Source: Candidatus Nitrospira allomarina (lineage in GTDB: Bacteria; Nitrospirota; Nitrospiria; Nitrospirales; UBA8639). From it: DNA of 64,000 nucleotides. Under the pieces are notes generated by a model, which saw only the letters and a list, made by a program, of their open reading frames with translations, did not search any database and had not been told where the DNA came from. Below are positions 8,711-17,853 of the stretch, piece after piece (the first letter of the stretch is position 1; each line of letters opens with the position of its first letter). The stretch is from NCBI RefSeq assembly GCF_032050975.1, contig NZ_CP116967.1, positions 682,001-746,000 on the forward strand. The letters are read 5' to 3'. The position numbers and the translations under genes are program-made.

Positions 8711-8895
8711 AGTGGACCTCGCCGGCTCAGAATGCCTCCCGCTCTTCGCTGAATAGACATCGACCCCAGTTCACTCCATGAATAAGACTGGAAGGGAAAT
8801 TCATATCGATCGAGGAGCAACCGATGAGACAGGGAATGATGCACCATACGTAAGCCGATGGTATCACTGCATTGCAGAAGGTACAACTCTGACAC
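8707..8895 (-). CDS. Small ORF coupled to the membrane-anchored gene
   Basis: 62 residues from a GTG start at 8895; the frame stays open upstream for ~11 more codons without a better start. The sequence (VSELYLLQCSDTIGLRMVHH...) has no recognised domain. Support comes from the ATGA overlap with the following gene and the position between that gene and glgP on the same strand. No strong ribosome-binding site. A competing minus-strand frame at 8727-8921 is judged a shadow. Confidence 0.4.
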   Translation of the reverse strand: MSELYLLQCSDTIGLRMVHHSLSHRLLLDRYEFPFQSYSWSELGSMSIQRRAGGILSRRGPL

Positions 8896-8973
8896 AGGAT
8901 ACTCGATGACCTTCTGGGCAAAGAGTCAGGCTACCGCACATGAGCCGAAAGTTTATGGAACCCGCTAAGAGAT

Positions 8974-11127
8974 TCAGGCCAACTTTTCGTCTCGTGCCTT
9001 CCCTGCCTCCGAAAACAACGGCGTATAGGCACGCTGCACGTATTCTTTGAGCATGCGACGGGCACTAAACCGTGGAGCCGAAGTCCGAATGGAATTTTTG
9101 ACGACAGTGCACCACCCATGTGGAACGCCATCAACACCACGATCGTAATACAACGGAATCACCTCGTTTTCAAGTTTGGTGTAGAGGCCGACCATATCCA
9201 GGTCATCCTGGGCCCAATCACCAAGTGGCTCTTCAGGGAGAGGCACTGCCCAGCCATTGCTTCCATCATAGCCTTCTTTCCACCACCCATCTAACACACT
9301 CAAATTAGGCACGCCATTTAAGGCGGCTTTCTGGCCACTTGTCCCGCTCGCCTCCAATGGCGGGCGAGGATTATTGAGCCACACATCGACCCCTTGCACT
9401 AAAAATTTGGCCACATGCATATCGTAATCTTCGACAAAGGCAATATGGCCACCCAAATGATGCGCTTTGGCAAATTGATAAATACGATGGATGAGTTCGC
9501 GCCCTGCCTGATCGGCGGGATGTGATTTTCCGGCAAAGATAATTTGAACAGGCCGCCATGGATTCAACAGAATTTGTTTCAGCCGGTCCAGATCTGAAAA
9601 TAACAACGTGGCCCGCTTATAGGAGGCAAATCGCCTGGCAAAGCCCAGCGTCATCGAATGCGGTTCAAGAAATGCCCCGCTCGCCAACACCTGGATAGGC
9701 TCCATCGTCCCATCCATCCATCCCATACGCGCGCGCTGACGGATAAAGGTCAACAGCTTTCGTTTCAAAAATTGCCGGACCTCCCAAATTTCCCCATCCG
9801 GCACCTCTTGCATGCGCTGCCACATGTTCGGATCGTCACACTTTTCACGCCAATCAGAGCCAAGATATTTTTGATACAACACATCCATTTCCTGGGCAAT
9901 CCAGGTGGGAACATGCACCCCATTCGTGACGCTATGAATAGGGACCTCCTGCAGCGGTCGTTCCGGCCACAGAATGTGAAACATTTTTTTTGAAACCTGT
10001 TCGTGTTCCTTGCTCACCCCATTAATGAACGAGGCCAGGCGGATAGGCAATGTCGTCATATGGAATTGGTCCGCTGATAATTCCGGATGACGACCCAACG
10101 CCATAAAATCTTCCTGCGTGAGCCCTACCTCCTCCCACCACCATTGACAATGCTCACGAATAAGGTCTCCCGAAAAGACATCATGCCCGGCCGGGACGGG
10201 CGTATGGGTGGTAAATACGGTGCTCTGGCGAATTTGAGCGGCCGCCTCCGACAGGGACAGCCCTTGTTGAAGTTGTTCCCGCATCCGTTCGACTAGAAAA
10301 AAGGCCGGATGTCCTTCATTGGCATGCCACACATCGGGATCCCGCCCCACGGCACGAAGGGCCCGTACACCGCCGATGCCCAACAGCAACTCCTGACAAA
10401 GCCGTGTGCGATGATCCCCTCCATAGAGCCGGGCACTCAGATGACGATCTTCTGGTGAATTTTCCGGTGTATCGGTATCCAAAAGATACAGCGAAACCCG
10501 GCCAACCTGGATCTGCCAGATCACACATGCGACCATTCGGGAACCCAATTGGACTTGAACCTTCGCCAAATCCCCGGCAGGTGTCCGTGCCAACTCAATC
10601 GGCATCATCATCGGATCGACGGAATCATACACGGCTTCCTGCCAACCGTTGGTATCCACGACCTGACGAAAATACGCCTGGCTATACATAAATCCGACAG
10701 CCACCAGGGGCACTCCCAGATCGCTGGCTTCTTTGAGATGATCACCAGCCAGAATCCCCAATCCCCCGCTATACAGGGGAACGGAACGATGCAACCCAAA
10801 TTCTGCAGAAAAATAGGCAATGGTGCGATCCTGCCACTGAGGATAGGTTCGCCCAAACCAGTGGTCCTTGGCCTCCATATAAACAAGAAACGCCTTCATC
10901 GCCTCGCGATACAGGGAAAGAAACACCACATCTTGTCTGAGAGTCTCCAATCGATCAGAGGAAATCTTCTGCAACTGCTTAATGGGATCGTGATACGTTA
11001 GTCGCCAAAGCGTGGGATCAATATAAGAAAAAACGGCCCGGCCCTCAGGAGACCAACTCCACCACACATTTTGAGCTAACTCAGAAAGATTCCGAAATTC
11101 ATCCGTCAATGTACGAGTTTGATTCAT
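8974..11127 (-). CDS. glgP: Alpha-glucan phosphorylase (GT35, AgpA type)
   Basis: Phosphorolysis of alpha-1,4-glucan or maltodextrin to glucose-1-phosphate. 717 residues, in the range of the short bacterial/archaeal AgpA branch rather than the ~800-840 of classical glycogen phosphorylase. The N-terminal DUF3417 segment contains LAQNVWWSWSPEGRAVF. AYFSAEFGLHRSVPLYSGGL and VWHANEGHPAF are followed by SVTNGVHVPTW. The PLP site is EASGTSGQKAALNG, with the Schiff-base Lys near residue 600 (Gln replaces the usual Met). Together with the GH94 phosphorylase at 25.6 kb this gives two phosphorolytic routes to sugar phosphates in one window. No glycogen synthase or branching enzyme adjoins it. Confidence 0.94.
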   Translation of the reverse strand: MNQTRTLTDEFRNLSELAQNVWWSWSPEGRAVFSYIDPTLWRLTYHDPIKQLQKISSDRLETLRQDVVFLSLYREAMKAFLVYMEAKDHWFGRTYPQWQDRTIAYFSAEFGLHRSVPLYSGGLGILAGDHLKEASDLGVPLVAVGFMYSQAYFRQVVDTNGWQEAVYDSVDPMMMPIELARTPAGDLAKVQVQLGSRMVACVIWQIQVGRVSLYLLDTDTPENSPEDRHLSARLYGGDHRTRLCQELLLGIGGVRALRAVGRDPDVWHANEGHPAFFLVERMREQLQQGLSLSEAAAQIRQSTVFTTHTPVPAGHDVFSGDLIREHCQWWWEEVGLTQEDFMALGRHPELSADQFHMTTLPIRLASFINGVSKEHEQVSKKMFHILWPERPLQEVPIHSVTNGVHVPTWIAQEMDVLYQKYLGSDWREKCDDPNMWQRMQEVPDGEIWEVRQFLKRKLLTFIRQRARMGWMDGTMEPIQVLASGAFLEPHSMTLGFARRFASYKRATLLFSDLDRLKQILLNPWRPVQIIFAGKSHPADQAGRELIHRIYQFAKAHHLGGHIAFVEDYDMHVAKFLVQGVDVWLNNPRPPLEASGTSGQKAALNGVPNLSVLDGWWKEGYDGSNGWAVPLPEEPLGDWAQDDLDMVGLYTKLENEVIPLYYDRGVDGVPHGWCTVVKNSIRTSAPRFSARRMLKEYVQRAYTPLFSEAGKARDEKLA

Positions 11128-11239
11128 AGGGTATACTCACAAAAAAAATGGCATCATCCAAAGGCGAAGGATCTTCACCAAACATGGACACATGTTGAAG
11201 TGGTCAAAGAGAACACGCAGAAGAGTCAGTTAGAGAGGG

Positions 11240-12136
11240 TTAGGCATTCCCAACAGGCTGATTTGGATTCGTCCCCGCTTGCGCCAACGAAGCCACAACC
11301 GCAAACCGCTCGCCCACGATCCGGGTCGCCCGGTTCATGTGCTTGGCCAATTCCTTGGCTTCATCAGGGGGAAGGTCGCGGCGAAACTGTGGATGAAGCC
11401 CCCACCAGGATTCGACTTCCTCTCCCTGTGCGCGAGACACCACGCTAATCAATTTGATCAGGTTTTTCCCTGCTGTCTCCGGGCCACCTGATTGGGTCGA
11501 AGAACTGCCTTTTTCAGCAGCCCCGGACGAACCGATCCCTTCCGCCACGGAGTGAGACGCAGCCGCCGCCGGTTGAACGTTGGGTTTAGTCGCATCTTCA
11601 AATAGGCTTTTGAGGGCCGGGACGACCGCGCTTCCACACAAAAATGCCGCAGCGGTTATTTCCTGCTTGCCCGGAGCTCCGGCTTTAGAGGCAATGCGTT
11701 CCGAAAAAAACTGGAAATATTGATCCCGCTCTTTGGTTTGGTCTGTGACCACAAACTTAAATTTTTCATAGGTTTTTCGACTATCCGCCACTACCTGGCC
11801 AACGGACAGCGTCACTTCCATGTCATCTACTTCACTTGAACTCAACGACGGGGCCAGGACCGTTTTTAATTGGTGGGCCACGGAATCTTCCAAACTATTC
11901 ATAAAGTCTTTTTGGCCTTGAATCGGGATATAAAATCCAGACAGGCGATCCACCAGGTTAAACAGCATACGCAGAAATTCCAAATAAATTTCCCATTCCT
12001 GCTTCCGCTGCAGCTTCATGGCTAGCTTTTGATCAGACCGTTTGATCAGGCCGACCGATTCCCGAGCCACACTCATCATGGTATGAGCAAGATCCTTCAG
12101 CACACTCTCGTAATTTTCAGCAGATTGTTTGGCCAT
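11240..12136 (-). CDS. Unknown conserved-looking protein with Ala/Ser-rich linker
   Basis: 298 residues from ATG 12136, which sits 6 bases after GGAG; an upstream TTG (12142) is less likely. No signal peptide. An N-terminal helical part (1-180; includes ESVGLIKRSDQKLAMKLQRK) leads to a low-complexity Ser/Ala/Gly stretch (~190-220) and a C-terminal helical part (WWGLHPQFRRDLPPDEAKEL). No family recognised. Apparently monocistronic on the minus strand, head-to-head with the repeat and helicase region. Confidence 0.65.
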   Translation of the reverse strand: MAKQSAENYESVLKDLAHTMMSVARESVGLIKRSDQKLAMKLQRKQEWEIYLEFLRMLFNLVDRLSGFYIPIQGQKDFMNSLEDSVAHQLKTVLAPSLSSSEVDDMEVTLSVGQVVADSRKTYEKFKFVVTDQTKERDQYFQFFSERIASKAGAPGKQEITAAAFLCGSAVVPALKSLFEDATKPNVQPAAAASHSVAEGIGSSGAAEKGSSSTQSGGPETAGKNLIKLISVVSRAQGEEVESWWGLHPQFRRDLPPDEAKELAKHMNRATRIVGERFAVVASLAQAGTNPNQPVGNA

Positions 12137-12200
12137 TTTCAACTCCGTAATTGTGTAAAGTATAACCGAGGGCCCACGACCTGTCCAAGCCTAATATGGA

Positions 12201-12317
12201 AGTGTTGAAAAAAGCCGCCAGTGGCGTTCTCCCCACTTGGCCGTGCTCACGTACTTCTTGTACGCTCCCCTCGTCCAAGTAGCTGCGCCCCTACTGGACG
12301 AGCCTTTTTTTCACACT
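12201..12317 (-). repeat. Dispersed palindrome-ended repeat, copy 1
   Basis: About 117 bases with imperfect terminal inverted repeats (AGTGTTGAAAAAAGC and a degenerate complement GCCTTTTTTTCACACT). It contains the core GTGCTCACGTACTTCTTGTAC and CTGGACGAGCC. It is the inverted, more diverged counterpart of the repeat at 14598-14722; the two bracket the helicase gene. Confidence 0.85.
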
Positions 12318-12502
12318 CCCCTATTGTTTTCATTTGCTTTTGGCCACTCCTCTGCTCGGGAAAAGGAGAACATATTCAAAATTTCAACAGACCGAATTTC
12401 GCCCGCGTTGCAACCCACCACCACGTATGCTATACACGGCCAAAGGTCTTCGAAAGACGAAACTCGGGTTCATATCTCCCGTTAATTCCTGCCCATGGAT
12501 TC

Positions 12503-14515
12503 ATGGATTCCACGTCACCATCATCTAAAGTTTATGTCCTGAAACGTCCCCTGGAGGAGTCCACTCCGCCAAAATTATCGCGTAATTACGCGGAAGAATT
12601 GAATCCCCAACAACTCGCCGCCGTGGAGGCCGTGCAAGGCCCGGCCCTTGTCATCGCCGGAGCGGGCAGCGGGAAAACACGCACGCTCGTATATCGGGTC
12701 GCCAGGCTCATCGACCTGGGCATTGTCCCCAGCTCCATTTTACTCCTGACCTTTACCCGAAAAGCCTCACAGGAAATGCTCAGCCGGGTCGGACTCCTCA
12801 TCGGACTCCGCGCCCAGCAGGTCGGCGGTGGAACTTTTCACTCAATGGCCAATATCCTCCTGCGGCGATATGGCCGCCCCGTCGGACTGGAACCAGGGTT
12901 TACCATACTCGATCGGGGAGATTCCGAAGATCTTTTGAGCCTCCTCCGTGGTCAATTGGGGCTGAACGATACCGGCAAACGGTTCCCCCGCAAACATACC
13001 CTGGCCGAAATATTCGGCAAAACAGCCAACACGCTGGAAAGCCTGGAAGACATTGTCATCAACGAATACAGCCACTTCGGGGAGTATCTGGGAGAACTCC
13101 AGAAACTCCAGGCCGCCTATGAGGCCGCCAAGCGCCAACGGCAACTGGTCGATTACGACGACCTCTTAGTCAAACTCCTTGAACTCCTGGTCATCGACCA
13201 ACAGGCCCGAGAAACCATTAGCCAAATTTTTCGCTATATTCTGGTGGATGAATATCAAGACACCAATCCCCTGCAAGCCTCACTGGTCCGCAATCTGGCG
13301 GCCACCCATGACAATGTCATGGTGGTGGGCGACGATTCCCAATCCATCTATGCCTTTCGTGGTGCCACCTTCCGCAATATCATGGAATTTCCCGACCTCT
13401 TCCCGGGAGCCACTATATACAAATTGGAGGAAAACTACCGGAGCACGCAACCGATTCTCCAACTGGCGAACAAACTTATCGAAGCGGCGCCCGAAAAATA
13501 CAGCAAAACGCTCTTCACACGAAAAGCAGAGGGACCATTACCCACCGTCGTGGAGGCCATGGGAGAAAACGCCCAATCGCGATTCATCGCGCAAAAAATT
13601 CTGGAATTAAGGGAAGAAGGTATCCCCTTACATGAGATCGCCGTCCTGTTCCGATCCAGCTTTCATGCCTTTGACCTTGAATTGGAACTCACCCGGCGAA
13701 ACCTCCCCTTCATCAAACGAGGCGGGTTCAAATTCATCGAAACCGCTCATGTCAAAGACCTCATGGCCCATTTGCGGATCATTCACAATCCTTTGGACAC
13801 GGTCAGTTGGAACCGGCTCCTCTTGCTCCTCGAAGGGGTCGGCCCCAAAAAAGCCAAAGATCTGATCGCGTCAATCCTCCAGGCCCATGGCCAATATGAG
13901 ATCTTGAAACACAGTACCGGCCGCTCCGCCTCGGGATTGCGACACCTGGCCGCCACACTGGACCAATTAATGGAACATCCCCTCACTCCTGCCGTACTGC
14001 TCGGGGAAATGATGGAATACTATGTCCCTCTCCTCAAAGATCAGTATGACGATTACCCCAAACGGATTCGAGACCTGGAACATTTATCCGTCATGGCGGA
14101 ACGATACGAAAGTCTTAACGACTTCCTGGCCGATCTCACGCTTGAGCCCCCCAATGAAAGTGTGGTGGACGTCGAAGCCCCCGATCGGGACGATGAGCGG
14201 CTGATTCTTTCCACCATTCACTCGGCCAAGGGATTAGAATGGCAATGCGTCTTTGTCATCTGGCTGGTGGACGGACGGTTTCCCTCCGCCTACTCCTTCA
14301 TGGGCCCAGAAGAACTGGAAGAAGAGCGCCGACTGCTTTACGTCGCGGTTACCAGAGCCAAACATCACCTCTTCCTCACCTACCCCATCAATGTGTACGA
14401 TAAAATGACCGGGTCGGTCCTCACGAAACCCTCACGGTATCTGGATCACATCCCGCCATCCTATTTCGACACCTGGAGTTTAGTTGAAGAAGATCAAACC
14501 TATTCCTGGAGGTAA
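12503..14515 (+). CDS. UvrD/Rep-family superfamily 1 DNA helicase
   Basis: ATP-dependent 3'-5' DNA helicase, 670 residues from ATG 12503. Motifs in order: LNPQQLAAVEAV (Q motif), VIAGAGSGKTRTL (Walker A), LLTFTRKAS (Ia), LVDEYQDTNPLQ (II), VGDDSQSIYAFRGA (III), LEENYRSTQPIL (IV), STIHSAKGLEWQ (V) and RRLLYVAVTRAKHHL (VI). The open frame extends upstream to 12221, but that part runs through the dispersed repeat and does not resemble a helicase N terminus. It is shorter than UvrD/PcrA (~720) and lacks their C-terminal tail. Repair or replication-restart roles are known for the family; no partner gene is adjacent. Confidence 0.92.
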   Translation: MDSTSPSSKVYVLKRPLEESTPPKLSRNYAEELNPQQLAAVEAVQGPALVIAGAGSGKTRTLVYRVARLIDLGIVPSSILLLTFTRKASQEMLSRVGLLIGLRAQQVGGGTFHSMANILLRRYGRPVGLEPGFTILDRGDSEDLLSLLRGQLGLNDTGKRFPRKHTLAEIFGKTANTLESLEDIVINEYSHFGEYLGELQKLQAAYEAAKRQRQLVDYDDLLVKLLELLVIDQQARETISQIFRYILVDEYQDTNPLQASLVRNLAATHDNVMVVGDDSQSIYAFRGATFRNIMEFPDLFPGATIYKLEENYRSTQPILQLANKLIEAAPEKYSKTLFTRKAEGPLPTVVEAMGENAQSRFIAQKILELREEGIPLHEIAVLFRSSFHAFDLELELTRRNLPFIKRGGFKFIETAHVKDLMAHLRIIHNPLDTVSWNRLLLLLEGVGPKKAKDLIASILQAHGQYEILKHSTGRSASGLRHLAATLDQLMEHPLTPAVLLGEMMEYYVPLLKDQYDDYPKRIRDLEHLSVMAERYESLNDFLADLTLEPPNESVVDVEAPDRDDERLILSTIHSAKGLEWQCVFVIWLVDGRFPSAYSFMGPEELEEERRLLYVAVTRAKHHLFLTYPINVYDKMTGSVLTKPSRYLDHIPPSYFDTWSLVEEDQTYSWR

Positions 14516-14597
14516 TTTTTAGTAGTATGCCGAAAAGCCTAAAGAACATTAAAATGCTCAACTTTATTCAGTACTTCACATTATCTCATCAGCGGCG

Positions 14598-14722
14598 GCA
14601 GAGTGTTCAAAAAGGCTCGTCCAGCAAGGCCGCAGGCATTTTGGCGAGCGCAGCGTACGGGGGAGTACGTGAGCACGACAAAAGGCCGAGAACGCAGTTG
14701 GCGAACTTTTTCAACACTCTGC
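14598..14722 (+). repeat. Dispersed palindrome-ended repeat, copy 2
   Basis: 125 bases with near-perfect terminal inverted repeats: GCAGAGTGTTCAAAAAGG at the left, and its complement-like AAGTTTTTCAACACTCTGC form at the right (ends GCAGAGTGTT on both strands). The core includes GCTCGTCCAGCAAGGCCGCA and GAGTACGTGAGCACGAC. It lies between the helicase stop and the start of the HExxH gene, and the reading frame of that gene stays open through it. Confidence 0.9.
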
Positions 14723-14742
14723 TATTGACATATTTCGGTCGG

Positions 14743-15633
14743 ATGTTGGGCCTGGCCTTTCTGGTCAGTCTGATAAGTGTGAACATGCCAAGCCAAGCCT
14801 GGTCGGCTGAGGACGCCACCTCAAGTCGTCCCAACCCCCGTCATCCCTGGCCTGCCCTCCTGCAGCAAGCCGACACCCTGGGGCTGCCAACGGGGTTCCT
14901 CAAACACATCGACCCCACATTTGTCACCGTACACTTTGAAGACCTCCGCACGTACGCCGCAGAATACCATCCACACGATCACACCATGATTCTCAACCTG
15001 CGGCTGTCCTTCAATGAAGCCGGCGGCGCGTTGGCCGATCTGGCCCGGATGACCCACCATGATGTCGCCCTGCTCTATCATGAACTCCTGCATGCCTATC
15101 TGGACTACCTCTACGCCACCGACCATGGACAAGCGCTGACCGCGGAAGACCAGCAGGTATTGGAGGCCGCCAACAACCAGATGGCCTGTCACTACCGCTT
15201 TGTCCGGATCAATCCTATTCGCCAGCTCAAAGGCGCCACCGAACTCCGGTTTCTCTCGGATCAGGATACGTGGGAAGTCATGAATGAAACCTGGGCGGTC
15301 TTTGTCGGCTGGGTGCTATGGACCAAATTGGAACTCTTCCAGGACCACCTGACCACAAAAAGCTGGACACCCGCACTCATCGAGCAATGGACCCAACGGT
15401 TAACGGATGCGGTGAACTCCGGTGAATTATTGGGCTACTACGAACCCGATGATCCGGAGGAACGCCAGATCGCCCGTAAACGCTTCATCGCCCCTTCCAA
15501 TGGCCTCACCCCGCAGGATGTCGAACTGTTGTTAACCACCGTCCTAGGGGAACCACCCGAACTGGTCCAAGCTTCCACCGCGGTGTTTAAGCAGTACCAA
15601 ACCACGATGGAACCGGCTCCCTCTTGCGAATAA
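14743..15633 (+). CDS. Secreted putative zinc protein with HExxH motif
   Basis: 296 residues from ATG 14743, giving a clean signal peptide (MLGLAFLVSLISVNMPSQAWSA). The frame is open back to 14527, but that extension is encoded by the dispersed repeat. The mature part contains LLYHELLHAYLDYL, a HExxH zinc motif, and about 70 residues later NETWAVF, where the Glu could be the third ligand of a gluzincin-type metallopeptidase. Whether it is an active peptidase is uncertain. No family name recognised. It follows the helicase by ~230 bases with the repeat in between, so common regulation is doubtful. Confidence 0.7.
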   Translation: MLGLAFLVSLISVNMPSQAWSAEDATSSRPNPRHPWPALLQQADTLGLPTGFLKHIDPTFVTVHFEDLRTYAAEYHPHDHTMILNLRLSFNEAGGALADLARMTHHDVALLYHELLHAYLDYLYATDHGQALTAEDQQVLEAANNQMACHYRFVRINPIRQLKGATELRFLSDQDTWEVMNETWAVFVGWVLWTKLELFQDHLTTKSWTPALIEQWTQRLTDAVNSGELLGYYEPDDPEERQIARKRFIAPSNGLTPQDVELLLTTVLGEPPELVQASTAVFKQYQTTMEPAPSCE

Positions 15634-15782
15634 ATTGAGGGCCTCCGGCAGGTAGACATCACCTGAACATCCATGCTAGCTTCAGAACTTTTCCGGGGCG
15701 GTTGCCCTCTGTTTTTCCTCTCGCATGGCGGAGAGGCCACAAGAACTAGAGGCCGGATGTAATCGCACATGAACACAATCTT

Positions 15783-15858
15783 GCGCCTGTAGCTCAGTGG
15801 ATAGAGCACTTGCCTCCGGAGCAAGGGGCCACAGGTTCAAATCCTGTCAGGCGCACCA
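15783..15858 (+). tRNA. tRNA-Arg (anticodon CCG)
   Basis: 76 bases with acceptor GCGCCTG/CAGGCGC, D arm AGCTCAGTGGATAGAGC, anticodon stem CTTGC/GCAAG with loop CTCCGGA (anticodon CCG), T arm AGGTTCAAATCCT, and encoded CCA end. Reads CGG codons. Confidence 0.95.
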
Positions 15859-16016
15859 TGCAGGTGAATACTTTGAAAGTTCCCCTATTTGTCATGAAGG
15901 CCAAAGGGAGATAGAATTCCCCTTCTTGATCACTCACAAAGGAAAACGATCAGAAAAACTAAGAATAAGACGAACGACAAACCGCTAGACACATTTTAGA
16001 TATCTTCATCTCGGTG

Positions 16017-16092
<76 letters not shown>

Positions 16093-16831
16093 TATTTATC
16101 CCAACATCCAAACCTACACCAATCCACGACAAAACCAAATACTCTTAGGAGAGCGCAGAAATAAAAAGAGCGCCCCCCAATTTCTGCACATCTTTTGCAC
16201 ATCCTTCTGGCCACAACCCTTCTCATTCATCTAGTCTCTTGAGTTCCCATTTCACAGGTATCCGCACTTGATCACGTTGGTTATCTGGTGAAGGCCATGT
16301 GACATTCCTAGACGCATTGGTCGACACGAAGTTTCGTGGGACTCCAAGACCCAGGCAGTGTTTCAAGGCCGCATGATCCTAACTCACTCTCAATAAGCTA
16401 GAGATTTTCCCTTTGGGAGATTCCGCTGCGATCCAAAGTCTTCACATCCGATAGTGTGAGGTCCTCAAGAAATTTCCTATCAAAGATCAAGAATTAGGAT
16501 GAATTGTCCTCGAAAAGCCAATATAAGATTTCTCTCGATAATTTCTAAGTCCCTTCACCTCTTCAGGGGAGAACTACATCTTTGCTCTCCCCTTCAACCA
16601 ATTAGACCATTTCACCATTCATACATTGCTGGCAGACGAGGTATGCCTGCTCAGCAGAATCAACTCGATTCATGGAAAACATCAGGCCAGAATTATTGAG
16701 TGTCCTTCAAAAACACGCTTCTATAGCGGGAAACCAATCCATTTTTTTGTAAGGTTGAAAGAGTATGGCCAATCATTTATCCTTTTTTTCTTCCAAAATA
16801 ATTATTCAATAATGAGATAAAGGAGGTAATT
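16093..16831. other. Intergenic stretch after tRNA-Lys, no gene seen
   Basis: 739 bases. Short open frames exist but lack ribosome-binding sites and protein-like composition. The last ~100 bases are AT-rich and probably hold the promoter of the lipoprotein gene. Confidence 0.5.
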
Positions 16832-17518
16832 TTGACACGACAGAACCACAAATTTATCCTACTTACAGTCCTCTCTGCATTCATTGCGTCTTGCTCAGTT
16901 ATTGAACGCCTTGATTTTGAACCGACAAACACCGGATTTTTTTCTGCGGAGGATCTCCCTTCCTATCGGAACAACTACCAGCGGATATCCAGCTATCAAT
17001 TCAACCCCGGGTATGGTGAATTTCACATGGGTCGCGGTCGCGTGAAAATGACCGGCATGTATTCGCTTCAAGATTCAACGACTGCGGGTTTGACTCAACT
17101 GGGCCAGATCGATTTGGTCATCGACTTTAGCGAAAGGGATGAAACCAGGACAGGCGGGCCAGGCACGGTCGAAGTTCCGATTGTCGAGGGCCAAGTTAGC
17201 CGAGTGACTAATTTGGGTGGAGCAGAAATTCCCGAGGTTGGAATCGGGTGGGAAGGAACCTTGCCGATCACCGGATACGTGACACTTAACGAACCTGTTG
17301 GGACAGGTAATCCCCCGCAAGACATCACATTTGAGGCCAAAGGAAACCTTCGGTCGATTTCACCTCATGGGGAGGCCGGTACCCAACGGATGGTCAATTT
17401 GTCCTTTTCGGGAACCTTTAAGAAGGAAATAGAACTTGGGAGCTTTCTCGTCGCAGCAGCGGGAAAGATTGAGTCGACGAACGGGGAATCAGATTTCTAT
17501 CTGGAGGAAGTGCGGTAA
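16832..17518 (+). CDS. Putative lipoprotein, unknown
   Basis: 228 residues starting at TTG 16832, chosen because a strong Shine-Dalgarno (AAAGGAGG, 16820-16827) is spaced 4 bases before it. The signal peptide ends in a lipobox (FIASC, Cys ~21), so the product should be lipid-anchored. The rest looks beta-rich, with alternating short strands (GRGRVKMTGMY, VNLSFSGTFKKEI, GKIESTNGES). It resembles in style the lipoprotein at 49117-49734 (GTF-type strands near the C terminus), though homology is not certain. It sits between the tRNA-Lys gene and its broken copy. Confidence 0.75.
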   Translation: MTRQNHKFILLTVLSAFIASCSVIERLDFEPTNTGFFSAEDLPSYRNNYQRISSYQFNPGYGEFHMGRGRVKMTGMYSLQDSTTAGLTQLGQIDLVIDFSERDETRTGGPGTVEVPIVEGQVSRVTNLGGAEIPEVGIGWEGTLPITGYVTLNEPVGTGNPPQDITFEAKGNLRSISPHGEAGTQRMVNLSFSGTFKKEIELGSFLVAAAGKIESTNGESDFYLEEVR

Positions 17519-17569
17519 GAGTAAGAAGATCGCAACTGGTTGATTTTCCCAATATTCGCCGTGTTGGTG

Positions 17570-17639
17570 TGGCCGTTAGCTCAGTTGGTAGAGCAGCTGA
17601 CTCTCAATCAGCGGGCCGTCAACCTCTGGCGGCCCACCA
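17570..17639 (+). pseudogene. Degenerate tRNA-Lys copy with CTC anticodon
   Basis: Bases 17571-17620 match positions 2-51 of the tRNA-Lys at 16017 almost exactly (D arm, anticodon arm and variable region). The anticodon loop reads CTCTCAA instead of CTCTTAA, changing the anticodon from CTT to CTC. The T arm is replaced by CAACCTCTGGC, too short to form the arm, and the end GGCCCACCA returns. Acceptor pairing is imperfect at both ends. It should not fold as a normal tRNA. Confidence 0.85.
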
Positions 17640-17853
17640 TTTCAATCACCCCATTGCCTGTTCCCGCTACTAACCCGTTTCCCAAAAACCTGCTTTAAAT
17701 CTGTTTCTGGAAATCTGGCGAGCGCGTTCCCCTGGATTTAACGGCAGGCTTTGCGTTGTTTGACCACAGGCGATCAGAGAAGACTTTGACCACTTTAGCT
17801 CGAGGCGATAAGAGCTAGAGTCAACCATTCCGTGACCGAGGTAAACTGATGAC

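Noticed and set aside
10549-11001. 150-residue plus-strand frame opposite glgP
   Set aside because: Shadow of the glucan phosphorylase gene.
12221-12502. Upstream extension of the helicase frame
   Set aside because: It runs through the dispersed repeat and has no helicase-like sequence; the protein starts well at ATG 12503.
17570-17639. Functional tRNA-Glu(CTC)
   Set aside because: The T arm cannot form and the body is that of tRNA-Lys, without tRNA-Glu identity features.
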